From Gemmatimonadota bacterium (GTDB lineage: Bacteria > Gemmatimonadota > Gemmatimonadetes > Gemmatimonadales > GWC2-71-9), in assembly GCA_027294815.1 (NCBI GenBank), contig JAPULP010000384.1, positions 1 through 23,542 of the forward strand: a DNA stretch of 23,542 nucleotides. The letters are read 5' to 3'. The notes beneath the pieces are model-generated. The model did not search any database. It had not been told where the DNA came from and saw only the letters and a program-made list of their open reading frames with translations. Positions 14,574 to 22,397 of the stretch are shown piece by piece; within the stretch, counting starts at the first letter, position 1; each line of letters begins with the position of its first letter. A program made the position numbers and the translations under genes.

Positions 14574-15655
14574 TGGCCGCCACGAAGGACTATTACCGCG
14601 TACTTGGCGTCGCCGATTCGGCGGACAAAGAACAAATAAAGAAGGCCTACCGTAGCCTCGCGAAGCAATACCATCCCGACGCGAAACCCGACAACAAGGA
14701 CGCGGCGGAGCGCTTCAAGGAAGTGTCCGAAGCGTATTCGGTGTTGAGCGATCCCGCACAGCGCAAGAAGTACGACATGATGCGCAGGTTGGGAGCGTTC
14801 ACGGGTGGACGCGCGGGCGGCGCACGACCGGGTGGAGGGCAGAGGTTCGAGGATTTCGACTTTGGCAATATCGGTGGACTCGGCGGTCTGGGCGACATCT
14901 TCTCCTCCATCTTTGGTCGAGGCAAGAAAGCGACCCTCATCGAACCCATCGAGATGACGCTTGAAGTCCCGTTTCGCACGGCGGCTTTAGGAGGCAAGGT
15001 ACCGGTGACGGTATCGGTGTCGGAGGCGTGCCCGACCTGCGGTGGCAACGGTGCGGCGCCGGGTTCCAAGATATCCACCTGCGAAGAGTGCAAAGGGCGG
15101 GGGACGGTGAGCTTCGGTCAGGGGGGGTTTGCGGTGAACCGTCCGTGTCCGCGATGCCGCGGCCGCGGCATGACGGCGAGTAAGGCGTGCAAGAAGTGCG
15201 GAGGAATGGGGGAAGTCGACGTGGGCAAACGTCTGATGGTGACGGTACCGGCCGGAACAGACTCAGGAACCAAAGTGCGGTTGAAGGGCCAAGGGCAGCG
15301 CCATCCAACCGGTGGCAGGCCGGGAGACCTGGTCGTGACTTTCGAAGTGAAACCCGATCGCTTTTTCAGGCGTGAGGGCAATGACCTGATTTGCACCGTG
15401 CCGATCAACCTGGCGGGCGCGGCCCTCGGCACGAAAATTCGCGTGCGCACGATCGAAGGGAAACGGGTCGCGCTGCGCATTCCGGCTGGCACGCAACCCG
15501 GTCGCAAATTCCGACTGAAAGGAATGGGCATCGAGCGCAACGGCAGGCGCGGCGACCAATTCGTCGAGATCGACGTGACGATTCCCGAGAAGCTCTCCGA
15601 CGAGCAGGAAAAGTTACTCAAGGATTTTGCTGAAGCGGCGGAGATGAAGTATTAG
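14573..15655 (+). CDS. dnaJ: Chaperone protein DnaJ (class I Hsp40)
   Basis: DnaJ delivers unfolded proteins to DnaK and triggers its ATPase. The 360-residue product has every class I part: a J domain (residues 1-70) with His34-Pro35-Asp36; a short Gly/Phe-rich stretch (about 78-117) ending DIFSSIFGRG; four zinc modules of the CxxCxGxG type beginning at Cys153, Cys170, Cys192 and Cys206; and two C-terminal substrate-binding beta domains. It is slightly shorter than E. coli DnaJ (376). Its ATG shares a base with the grpE stop, so the pair is translationally coupled. The gene ends facing a minus-strand gene, with a hairpin and heptamer repeats between them. Confidence 0.97.
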   Translation: MAATKDYYRVLGVADSADKEQIKKAYRSLAKQYHPDAKPDNKDAAERFKEVSEAYSVLSDPAQRKKYDMMRRLGAFTGGRAGGARPGGGQRFEDFDFGNIGGLGGLGDIFSSIFGRGKKATLIEPIEMTLEVPFRTAALGGKVPVTVSVSEACPTCGGNGAAPGSKISTCEECKGRGTVSFGQGGFAVNRPCPRCRGRGMTASKACKKCGGMGEVDVGKRLMVTVPAGTDSGTKVRLKGQGQRHPTGGRPGDLVVTFEVKPDRFFRREGNDLICTVPINLAGAALGTKIRVRTIEGKRVALRIPAGTQPGRKFRLKGMGIERNGRRGDQFVEIDVTIPEKLSDEQEKLLKDFAEAAEMKY

Positions 15656-15661
15656 GTTCTA

Positions 15662-15675
15662 GGGGTTCCGACCCC
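15662..15675 (+). terminator. Hairpin after dnaJ
   Basis: GGGGT (15662-15666), loop TCCG, ACCCC (15671-15675) form a perfect five-pair stem. An outer TTAGGT (15653-15658) can pair with ACCTAA (15683-15688). There is no T-run, so this is a possible factor-assisted or bidirectional terminator rather than a classical one. Confidence 0.4.
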
Positions 15676-15724
15676 ACCCAACACCTAACACCCAATACCT
15701 AAGACCTAAGACCTAAGACCTACC
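15676..15724 (+). repeat. Seven tandem ACCYAAN heptamers between dnaJ and the minus-strand gene
   Basis: Seven consecutive seven-base units run ACCCAAC, ACCTAAC, ACCCAAT, ACCTAAG (three times) and ACCTACC. The last unit contains the stop codon of the minus-strand propeller gene (15720-15722). A related array lies at 17402-17464, again at a convergent gene end. Confidence 0.9.
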
Positions 15725-16520
15725 CCCCCCCAATCCAATTCTCCGCGCTATCCGGGCGGAAACTCCCGTTGCGCAGGACCACAAACGTGGCGTACGGTCC
15801 GGGCCGCGACCATCGCAACACTTCTCCGTCGTTCCTTCCCAGCGTATACACGACGAACTCGTCGTCACTCGGCACGCCGGCGATGATGTGAATGCGGCCG
15901 TTCATGTCTGTGGTGATGTCGGTGAAGTATGCCGTCTCCAGCCACTGCCACGGCATGCGCCATCGGATGTTTCCGAACTCGTTGTAGAGCGTGATGTGCT
16001 CGAGCGGCACCATGTGGAGCACGCCGCCTGCGACGCCGGCAAGGAGGCCGGGTCGCTGGCTGATGTCGACGAGGGCAAACGTCGTCAGGCTGTCTTCGCC
16101 AAGGGCAACGAGCTTGCCGTCGGTGGTCTGAACGATGACTCGTTCGTCCGGCAAGACGGCGAATTGGTGAGGAATCAATTCGAGATCGGCGAGATCGAAT
16201 TCCCGTTCCAATTCCCCGTTCCAAGACAGCACCGCGATCCGTGGTTGGCCGACCACGAGATCTGAGACATACCACCGATCGCCGACGAACTGCACGTGGA
16301 CGGGTGCGGTGACGATTCCTTCGCCGATGGTATCGACCGCTCCGGTTGTCATGCGATAGAGTATGACGCCGCCCAACCCCTGCGTCGTCATGGCAAGGAC
16401 ACTGTCGCCCGCAGGTTCCACCGCCCGGCCATTGAGATAGATCAGCCCCAGCGACCGCGAGTTGCTCTTGCAACTCACGCTTGCCAGGGCGATCAACGCT
16501 GGTACGAAAAATCGATGCAT
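15720..16520 (-). CDS. Exported beta-propeller-like protein of unknown function
   Basis: The product from ATG 16520 is 266 residues. It begins with a signal-like stretch MHRFFVPALIALASVSCKSN: one basic residue, a hydrophobic core, then Cys17. It may be a lipoprotein, but the residue three before the cysteine is Ser rather than Leu/Val/Ile, so the lipobox is weak. The rest is a series of beta-rich units of about 40 residues, such as VHVQFVGDRWYVSDLVVG, HQFAVLPDERVIVQTTDGKL and ITTDMNGRIHIIAGVPSDDE, typical of a six-bladed NHL/kelch-like propeller. It lacks catalytic motifs I can name. Longer in-frame starts up to 16856 would run through the next minus-strand gene in another frame and are rejected. 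It follows that gene by 17 bases, so they are probably co-transcribed. Confidence 0.72.
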   Translation of the reverse strand: MHRFFVPALIALASVSCKSNSRSLGLIYLNGRAVEPAGDSVLAMTTQGLGGVILYRMTTGAVDTIGEGIVTAPVHVQFVGDRWYVSDLVVGQPRIAVLSWNGELEREFDLADLELIPHQFAVLPDERVIVQTTDGKLVALGEDSLTTFALVDISQRPGLLAGVAGGVLHMVPLEHITLYNEFGNIRWRMPWQWLETAYFTDITTDMNGRIHIIAGVPSDDEFVVYTLGRNDGEVLRWSRPGPYATFVVLRNGSFRPDSAENWIGGG

Positions 16521-16537
16521 GTGGTCAGCGACGAATG

Positions 16538-16843
16538 TTACGCACCAGCTTCTGGGCCTACTTGCCGGACGTCCTGGGATGGTCGGCCTCCGGTCTGTTC
16601 TTCCCGTAGACGGTCGAAGTTCCAGGCAATCGCTTGCAGGATGACGACCGCGATGGCGCAAAGTAAGGCGAAGGCCGCACAGATGCCGGCGGCAAACCAC
16701 AGTACGCTGGACATCGTGAGCGACGAGTAGTTGGCTCCGACAAAGGCAAAGGCGCCGACGAGCAGGTAGAGGCTGTACCGCTGCATTCTGGCCGCCTGGA
16801 CGTGCGGTGGGATGACATGTTTCCTTTCGGATGTGTCTGGCAT
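16538..16843 (-). CDS. Small membrane protein, two predicted helices, unknown function
   Basis: I do not recognise this 101-residue product. It has a short polar N-terminus with several basic residues, then two hydrophobic segments at about residues 24-38 (LYLLVGAFAFVGANY) and 45-72 (SSVLWFAAGICAAFALLCAI and onward). The C-terminal 27 residues are polar and charged. The ATG at 16843 is preceded on the minus strand by GGGAGCGATCC, giving a plausible ribosome site. It is the first gene of a minus-strand pair with the exported propeller-like protein, so both may act at the cell envelope. An overlapping frame on the same strand gives a less convincing, serine- and proline-rich product. Confidence 0.62.
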   Translation of the reverse strand: MPDTSERKHVIPPHVQAARMQRYSLYLLVGAFAFVGANYSSLTMSSVLWFAAGICAAFALLCAIAVVILQAIAWNFDRLREEQTGGRPSQDVRQVGPEAGA

Positions 16844-16924
16844 GGATCGCTCCCAAGTGGACCGGTTGACTCGGCTGCTATAAATTAATGCGTTTCCCAG
16901 TTTTACAAGCTTACTTAATCAATC
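16844..16924. promoter_or_regulatory. AT-rich divergent promoter region
   Basis: These 81 bases lie between two divergent genes and are the most AT-rich part of the window. TATAAA at 16879-16884 could serve as a -10 box toward the YjbQ gene, and its complement TTTATA toward the membrane-protein gene. TTGACT at 16866-16871 is only seven bases from TATAAA, so a standard -35/-10 pair cannot be assigned with confidence. Confidence 0.45.
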
Positions 16925-17341
16925 ATGGTCACACATCGCCGCTGGAGCTGTCACCTCGCCGAAGAATTCGGGCACGCGGACGTCACCGGAGACGTCGAGG
17001 ACCTGGTTCGGGAGTCAGGCGTCGCGGACGGGGTGGTGGTTGTGGCGCTGGTTGGATCGACCGGCGCGGTGACGACGATCGAATACGAAGGGGGTGCCCT
17101 GTCGGATCTGCGAGACGCGCTCGAGCAGTTGGCTCCCGTCAACGCCCACTACGAACACAACGCAAGGTGGGGAGATGGAAACGGGTTTTCTCACGTCCGC
17201 TCCGCGCTGCTGAAAACCAGTATCTCGATTCCGATCATCGACGGACAGCTCCAGCTGGGAACGTGGCAACAAGTGATCGTGATCAACCTCGACAACCGGC
17301 CGCGGAATCGGGAGGTGGTGGCGACGGTGGTGGGGGAGTAG
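16925..17341 (+). CDS. YjbQ/UPF0047 family protein
   Basis: The 138-residue product is a full-length member of the UPF0047 (YjbQ) family, a small beta-rich enzyme-like fold. Some members have been reported to show weak thiamine-phosphate synthase activity, and the true role is unsettled. Family marks are GDGNGFSHVRSALL (residues 83-96), SIPIIDGQLQLGTWQQ (101-116) and the earlier Glu54 in TTIEYE. The conserved histidines at 75, 78 and 90 suggest a metal site. The ATG at 16925 has no clear Shine-Dalgarno sequence. It is a single-gene unit: divergent from the membrane-protein pair and convergent with dapD across the heptamer array. Confidence 0.88.
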   Translation: MVTHRRWSCHLAEEFGHADVTGDVEDLVRESGVADGVVVVALVGSTGAVTTIEYEGGALSDLRDALEQLAPVNAHYEHNARWGDGNGFSHVRSALLKTSISIPIIDGQLQLGTWQQVIVINLDNRPRNREVVATVVGE

Positions 17342-17345
17342 GGGG

Positions 17346-17464
17346 TAGGTATTAGGTGTTAGGTTATGGGTGTTAGGGCCACCCCCGCCCCCGCCTGTAA
17401 GACCTAACACCTAACACCTAAAACCCAACACCTAACACCTAACACCTAACACCCAACACCTCAC
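17346..17464. repeat. Heptamer array: TAGGTGT units then nine ACCTAAC units
   Basis: Five units of TAGGTGT type occupy 17346-17380. Nine ACCTAAC-type units in the opposite sense (with variants ACCTAAA, ACCCAAC, ACCTCAC) occupy 17402-17464. The last unit contains the dapD stop codon (17461-17463). The G-rich strand has GG pairs every seven bases, so a two-layer G-quadruplex is conceivable. The same heptamer family lies after dnaJ at 15676-15724. Confidence 0.92.
17352..17414. terminator. Large inverted repeat between convergent genes, probable bidirectional terminator
   Basis: TTAGGTGTTAGGT (17352-17364) is the exact reverse complement of ACCTAACACCTAA (17402-17414) and also of copies at 17430-17442 and 17437-17449. 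The 13-pair stem can therefore form in several registers. The loop contains the C-rich stretch 17381-17395. Its position between the YjbQ and dapD stops fits termination from both sides, but no T-run follows. Confidence 0.5.
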
Positions 17465-18300
17465 CTCAGCGCCTCCTCCAACTCCAGAGCCGCATCCGTC
17501 CCCGGATCGCGATACTTCACGATGACGGGCGTGTAGAGGTGGACCCCCTGACGTATTGCGGCTTCACCTTTGGCGGGCCGGCTTCCGGCCACCACCACCG
17601 CTCGGGAGGGCACGACCAGCGGCGTGTCGGCCGTGCTACGGATGATCTTGTCGTTGACCAGATCATAGATCGGCGTGGACTTGGTGAGGATGGTGCCGGG
17701 CGCCAGTACCGCCTCCGCACCGACGATTGTGGCCTCGTACACGCCGCAGTTGCCGCCCACGAGCGCGTCGTCCTCGACGATCACCGGCATGGCGCCGATG
17801 GGTTCGAGAACGCCGCCGATCTGCACACCCGCTGACAGGTGCACGTTGCGGCCAATTTGCGCGCACGATCCGACCAGCGCATGGGAATCGATCATCGTTC
17901 CCTCGCCCACGTACGCCCCGACGTTCACAAACATCGGTGGCATGCACACGACGCCCCGGCCGACGAACGCGCCGTCGCGTATGGAGGAGCCTCCAGGCAC
18001 TACCCGCACGCCGTCGTCGCGCGTCAACAGGCGCGGGGGGAGAGTGGCCTTGTCGAAGAAGGGGAACTGGGGATTGATCGAGAAATCCTCGATCTGACCT
18101 GCGCGGAAACCCAACAGGATTCCCATCTTGACCCAATCGTTGACTGTCCACCCGTCGTCGCTCGGCTCCGCGGCCCGGACGTCGCCGGCCGTGAGGCGCT
18201 GTCGAAGTTCGGCGACCACATCGGCAGTGTTGCTGGGGAGGTCTGCCGCCGGAAGTTTGTAGAGCCTCTTGATTTCCGTTTGAAGTGCGGTCGTGTTCAC
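17461..18300 (-). CDS. dapD: Tetrahydrodipicolinate N-succinyltransferase
   Basis: DapD transfers succinyl from succinyl-CoA to tetrahydrodipicolinate in the succinylase branch of lysine/diaminopimelate synthesis. The 279-residue product has the helical N-terminal domain with VNDWVKMGILLGFR (residues 53-66) and the left-handed beta-helix of hexapeptide repeats. Within it lie FVNVGAYVGEGTMIDSHALV and GSCAQIGRNVHLSAGVQIGG, close to E. coli DapD. The GTG start at 18300 lies in a four-base GTGA overlap with the dapA stop. It is the last gene of the operon, with the heptamer array directly after it. A DapD rather than an acetyl-transferring DapH is inferred from the whole-length match and the partner M20 enzyme upstream. 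Confidence 0.95.
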   Translation of the reverse strand: MNTTALQTEIKRLYKLPAADLPSNTADVVAELRQRLTAGDVRAAEPSDDGWTVNDWVKMGILLGFRAGQIEDFSINPQFPFFDKATLPPRLLTRDDGVRVVPGGSSIRDGAFVGRGVVCMPPMFVNVGAYVGEGTMIDSHALVGSCAQIGRNVHLSAGVQIGGVLEPIGAMPVIVEDDALVGGNCGVYEATIVGAEAVLAPGTILTKSTPIYDLVNDKIIRSTADTPLVVPSRAVVVAGSRPAKGEAAIRQGVHLYTPVIVKYRDPGTDAALELEEALR

Positions 18301-19190
18301 ACGGCCTCGACCAAATCGAGTTTTGCGAGCTCCTGGTGCAAGCGTGCACGGTTTGCATCACTCATTGGGACGAGCGGCAAGCGGTAATGCTCTTCGATCA
18401 GTCCCATCATGGCGAGAGCGGCTTTGACCGGAATGGGATTGGTCTCGACGAAGTTGACCTTCATCAGTTCAAGTATCTTGTAATGGATCTCTCTGGCGTC
18501 CGCCACTCGGCCGTCGAGCGCCGTGCGAACCATGTCGCTCATCATGCCGGGAACCTCGTTCGAAACCACCGACACTACACCCTGGCCGCCTAGCGTGATG
18601 ATCGGGAGGGTGAGGTCGTCTTCGCCCGATAGAACGGCAAAGTCGGACGGTGCGTTCCTAATGATCTCCATGACCTGCGGAAGGGAACCGGAAGCTTCCT
18701 TCGTGCCGGCGATGTTGTCGTGTTCGGCGAGTCGTAACGCTGTTTCGGCCGTCATGTTAGCGCTTGTGCGACCGGGAACGTTGTACATCACCACGGGGGT
18801 TTGGACGGCGTCGGCAACCGCCGAGAAGTGCTGGAAGAGGCCTTCCTGTGTCGGTTTGTTGTAGTAGGGGACCACGATGAGAATGCCATCCACGTTGAGT
18901 GCGTCGATCTGCTTCGCCAACGCGATGACATCGCTTGTCGAGTTGCCCCCGGCGCCTGCGAGGACCCGCACGCGGCCGTTACTCTGATCTCGCACAATGT
19001 CAATGACGCGGATCTTTTCGTCGGTGCTCATCGTGACGCCTTCGCCGGTGGTCCCGCACGGGACGAGACCGCTCACACCCCCTTCTACTTGCCGGTCGAC
19101 GAGAGTGCGCAGCGCGGCTTCATCAAGAGACCTGTCGCTCTGAAAAGGGGTGACGATGGCCGTGAAAGTCCCTTCCCATGGTTGGGTCAT
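18297..19190 (-). CDS. dapA: 4-hydroxy-tetrahydrodipicolinate synthase
   Basis: DapA condenses pyruvate with aspartate semialdehyde, the first step committed to diaminopimelate and lysine. The 297-residue TIM barrel shows PCGTTGEGVTMS (residues 44-55), VVPYYNKPTQEGLFQHF (106-122), the catalytic Tyr136 in MYNVPGRT and the Schiff-base Lys164 in GTKEASG. Length and motifs are normal. The ATG at 19190 overlaps the dapB stop (ATGA), and the stop overlaps the dapD start. Whether lysine feedback-inhibits this enzyme cannot be told from sequence alone. Confidence 0.97.
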   Translation of the reverse strand: MTQPWEGTFTAIVTPFQSDRSLDEAALRTLVDRQVEGGVSGLVPCGTTGEGVTMSTDEKIRVIDIVRDQSNGRVRVLAGAGGNSTSDVIALAKQIDALNVDGILIVVPYYNKPTQEGLFQHFSAVADAVQTPVVMYNVPGRTSANMTAETALRLAEHDNIAGTKEASGSLPQVMEIIRNAPSDFAVLSGEDDLTLPIITLGGQGVVSVVSNEVPGMMSDMVRTALDGRVADAREIHYKILELMKVNFVETNPIPVKAALAMMGLIEEHYRLPLVPMSDANRARLHQELAKLDLVEAV

Positions 19191-19930
19191 GTACCGGGTC
19201 CCTCGTCAAAGAGTTGGGAGAACTCGTAGAAGCCGGTGCGGCCGCGAATCCACTCGGCGGCGTAGAGTGCGCCACGCGCGAAACCCTCTCGACCCCGTGC
19301 CGTGTGCGTCAGCTCGACTGTTTCGGCTGCCGAATCAAACCCCACTGTGTGTTTTCCGAATGCTTCGCCCGCCCGCACGCTGGCAACGTGCAGGGCCTCC
19401 GGCGGAATCTGGCCATCCGGGTTGCCGGCAATCGTCCGGGTCTTGCGCTTCATCGCCGCGAGGATCTTGTCGGCAAGTCGAACGCCCGTACCGCTGGGAG
19501 CGTCCCGCTTGCCACGATGATGATGCTCGACTATGTACGGGTCGTAGTCATCGAATCGATCGAGGAAGGTGGCGGCAAGTTCCGCCAGGCGGTCGAGGAT
19601 CTGGGCGCCGATTGAAAAATTGGCCGCCCAAACCAAGCCCGTGCCATTCGACTCGACGATTCCTCGTACCTGCTCCATTCGGTCGTACCATCCGGTCGTA
19701 CCAATCACCATGGGGACCCCGGCCGCGGTCACGTCTTCGATGTTGCGAACGACGGCGTCGGGGTAGGTGAAGTCCACGACCACCTCGCTGTCCTTCAGCG
19801 CGTCACGGAGCGCGTCGCCGCCGGGATTGGTGTCGATGTCGAGCTTCGTCACGATCTCGTGATTGGCCGCGACGGCAAGACGTTCGACCGCTTCGCCCAT
19901 GCGTCCCAATCCGAGCAAACTCAGTTTCAC
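19187..19930 (-). CDS. dapB: 4-hydroxy-tetrahydrodipicolinate reductase
   Basis: DapB reduces the DapA product with NAD(P)H to tetrahydrodipicolinate. The 247-residue product is shorter than the E. coli enzyme (273). It has the compact cofactor motif GLGRMG (residues 7-12) instead of GATGRMG, a form I associate with Bacteroidota-like DapB. The substrate site EHHHRGKRDAPSGTG, with its conserved histidine and lysine, is intact, as are VIGTTGW and the C-terminal dimer region. The GTG start at 19930 is in a GTGA overlap with lysC. Asp31 or Asp33 at the end of the second strand may favour NADH over NADPH (inference). Confidence 0.95.
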   Translation of the reverse strand: MKLSLLGLGRMGEAVERLAVAANHEIVTKLDIDTNPGGDALRDALKDSEVVVDFTYPDAVVRNIEDVTAAGVPMVIGTTGWYDRMEQVRGIVESNGTGLVWAANFSIGAQILDRLAELAATFLDRFDDYDPYIVEHHHRGKRDAPSGTGVRLADKILAAMKRKTRTIAGNPDGQIPPEALHVASVRAGEAFGKHTVGFDSAAETVELTHTARGREGFARGALYAAEWIRGRTGFYEFSQLFDEGPGT

Positions 19931-21327
19931 GAGCGGGTTTTCGCCTCCATGCGGACGAACACGCCGGGGCGCACATCTTTGTCAAAGAACGTCGTGTGTA
20001 GTTTCATGACCACCTCGTCTGCGTTCTCTTGCCGCACGACGAACGACACGCTCGTGTCGGAGGCGCCGTATGGTGCGGTGAGGATGAGAACGTCTTCGAT
20101 GGCGCTCGTCGCTCGAGATACGATCTCCGGTGTCGCCCCGACGTCTTCGCCTACAAGCGATACGATAACGCCGTGTTCGCTGGGTGAAAGCTCGAGCGTT
20201 TGTTCGAGTTCCGCCAGCACGCGATCGAGTTGTCGGCTCGCCGCGACCACCAGCACTGCCCGACGGCCGGATGACGCCACGAGGTGGGTCGATACTTCAT
20301 GTCGATCCAACGTTTTACCGATCGACCAGAGCGCGCGATGTATCGGAGTCGCGTAGGGCGACCGGAGGCGCACGACGACGACCTCGTCTTGAACCGCGAT
20401 CGACTTGACGACTCCGCGGGTGTTGCTTGTCGAGCCGAAGATGGTGGTTCCCTTCCTTTCGGGGCACGCGGAGTGCAGAACTCGGAGAGGAATGTTCTTG
20501 TCAACGGCCGGTTCAATGGTGTTCGGATGCAACACCTTGGCGCCGAAGAACGACATCTCGGCGGCTTCATCGAACGACAGCTCGCGGATGCTCATAACGT
20601 CGTCGACCCCTGCGTGCCCGGTAGTGAGCATGCCGCCCACGTCCGTCCAAATCTGGATCTCGGCTGCGTTCAATGCCGCGCCGAGCAGCGAAGCCGTGTA
20701 GTCGGATGCCTCGAATCCCATCGTTGTGGTGACGCCGTCCCGTGTCGCGCCGATGAAACCCTCGACAACAGGTATGCGATTCTCCGCAATCAAGGGAGCG
20801 ATGGTGGTGCGTGCCCGACGACCCAACTCTTCACGATCCGGCCGCGCGGCGCGAAACCGGGCGTCTGTGATCACCACGCCGCCGGCGTCGATCGACACCG
20901 CGTCGAGTCCGGCATCGCGCGCTGCTGTGACAAACAAGAGTGACGAAAGACGCTCGCCGTGCGCGATAATCGCATCTTGCGTTCGAGGGGTGAACTCTTG
21001 CAGTAAGGAGATACCCTGGAGCAAGCGCGTGATGTCATCGACATATGCCGAGATCTTGTCGCCGGCCGACGGATCCGGCGGCCGGCCGTTCAACTCTCCG
21101 AGGATATCGCGATGGCGTTGCGCGACCGATGCTAGCGACACGCGTGCTGCGTCCACACTGTCGCTGAGCGCAAGGTCGCCGAGATGAAGAAGGTCCCTGG
21201 TGGTGGCGCCAATTGCCGAGACGACCACCAGCGGGTTGCGATCCTGTTGCTTCGCCACGATGTCGACCGCCCGTCGAATGGACTCGACGTCTTGCAACGA
21301 TGTGCCGCCGAACTTCATAACGATCAC
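19927..21327 (-). CDS. lysC: Aspartate kinase, monofunctional, with C-terminal ACT domains
   Basis: LysC phosphorylates aspartate, the entry to lysine, threonine and methionine synthesis. GTG 21327 was chosen because it lies in the GTGA overlap with asd and gives MIVMKFGGTS. Longer starts would read through the end of asd. The 466-residue product has KFGGTS (residues 5-10), AHGERLSSLL, TDVGG (228-232), SFDEAAEMSFFGAKVLHP and a C-terminal regulatory part from about 310, including VVVVRLRSPYATP and VIVSLVGEDVGATPEIVSRA, consistent with ACT domains. Two nucleotide-site motifs are unusual: GFEASD (204-209) where E. coli LysC has GRGGSD, and TTGHAGV (235-241) where TTDPR is usual. The former is, as I recall, found in some phyla; the latter loses the arginine that contacts ATP in E. 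coli. Confidence 0.94.
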   Translation of the reverse strand: MIVMKFGGTSLQDVESIRRAVDIVAKQQDRNPLVVVSAIGATTRDLLHLGDLALSDSVDAARVSLASVAQRHRDILGELNGRPPDPSAGDKISAYVDDITRLLQGISLLQEFTPRTQDAIIAHGERLSSLLFVTAARDAGLDAVSIDAGGVVITDARFRAARPDREELGRRARTTIAPLIAENRIPVVEGFIGATRDGVTTTMGFEASDYTASLLGAALNAAEIQIWTDVGGMLTTGHAGVDDVMSIRELSFDEAAEMSFFGAKVLHPNTIEPAVDKNIPLRVLHSACPERKGTTIFGSTSNTRGVVKSIAVQDEVVVVRLRSPYATPIHRALWSIGKTLDRHEVSTHLVASSGRRAVLVVAASRQLDRVLAELEQTLELSPSEHGVIVSLVGEDVGATPEIVSRATSAIEDVLILTAPYGASDTSVSFVVRQENADEVVMKLHTTFFDKDVRPGVFVRMEAKTRS

Positions 21328-22397
21328 GCCGCACCCCCGATCAACCCCCGGGCCACCGCGAGCTCGGCATTGAGAATGGAGCCGCCCGCCGCTCCGCGCA
21401 GTGTGTTGTGACCTAAAACGGTCATCTTGTAGTCCAGCACGTTGCACGGTCGCAGGCCGCCCACGAACGTGGCCATCCCGTTTTCCCGATCGACGTCGAG
21501 CTTCGGCTGCGGACGATCGGGTTCGTCCAACACCACGATCGGCCGGTTGGGGGCCGACGGAAGGCCTTCCGATTGCGGGGCTCCCGAAAAAGACTGCAGC
21601 GCCTCTCGGACGGCATCGAGCGTTGCGGTATTCCTGAGCTTCACCGAAACGGATTCGAGGTGCCCGTCGGCTACGGGGACGCGATTCACCTGTGCGGACA
21701 CACGAAGGTCGGCCGGGTCGATCGCGCCGTTGCGTTGTGCCCCAAGGATCTTCTGAGTTTCCGATTCCAGCTTCTCTTCCTCGCCGGAGATGAACGGGAT
21801 CACATTGCCGGAGATGTCCAACTCGGAGAGGCCCGGGTAACCGGCACCAGACACGGCCTGCATGGTAACCACCGACACCAGCTCGACACCGAACGTCCGA
21901 TGCAGCGGTGCCAACGCCATCGCCAGAAACGTGGCGGAGCAGTTGGCGTTGGTCACGAGGAAACCGGACGCAGGAAACCCTCGTGCTTTGCTCTGGCCGG
22001 GGATCAACCCCAAGTGGTCCGGGTTCACCTCGGGAATCATCAAGGGCACGTCGGGTTCCATGCGGTGGTTGCGGGCATTGCTGAATACAGGCACACCCAC
22101 CCGCGCCCAGGTCAGTTCGACGTCGCCGGCTACGTCGGCGGTCAACGCTGAAAACGCCAAATCGATATCGTCCGAGGCGGTTAGGTCACTGACGATCAGG
22201 GGTGCAATGCCCTCCGGCATCTGCGAGGGCACGAGCCAACGACACGCCTCACGATACGTCTTTCCCGCCGAGCGCTCCGATGCCGCCACGCGGGTGACAT
22301 CGAACCACGGATGGTTCGATAACAAGGCGACAAATCGCTGGCCCACCGCCCCGGTGGCCCCCAAGATTGCGACTCGCAGTGGGCGGTCAGGCTTCAC
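21324..22397 (-). CDS. asd: Aspartate-semialdehyde dehydrogenase, archaeal/fungal-like form
   Basis: Asd reduces aspartyl phosphate to aspartate semialdehyde, the branch point for lysine and threonine. The 357-residue product shows the NADP motif ILGATGAVGQRF (residues 11-22), the nucleophile Cys153 in TNANCSA, MQAVSGAGYPG (179-189), and the substrate site with Arg239 and His246 in NRVPVADGHLESV. The form with GATGAVGQRF and the motif order seen here resembles the group shared by archaea, fungi and some bacteria more than the E. coli type (inference from memory). The GTG start at 22397 overlaps the preceding stop by four bases, and the stop overlaps lysC. Asd next to LysC fits the consecutive reactions. 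Confidence 0.95.
   Translation of the reverse strand: MKPDRPLRVAILGATGAVGQRFVALLSNHPWFDVTRVAASERSAGKTYREACRWLVPSQMPEGIAPLIVSDLTASDDIDLAFSALTADVAGDVELTWARVGVPVFSNARNHRMEPDVPLMIPEVNPDHLGLIPGQSKARGFPASGFLVTNANCSATFLAMALAPLHRTFGVELVSVVTMQAVSGAGYPGLSELDISGNVIPFISGEEEKLESETQKILGAQRNGAIDPADLRVSAQVNRVPVADGHLESVSVKLRNTATLDAVREALQSFSGAPQSEGLPSAPNRPIVVLDEPDRPQPKLDVDRENGMATFVGGLRPCNVLDYKMTVLGHNTLRGAAGGSILNAELAVARGLIGGAA

Noticed and set aside
15676..17464. CRISPR array from the repeated heptamers
   Set aside because: Units are seven bases, contiguous and without spacers, and no cas genes are present.
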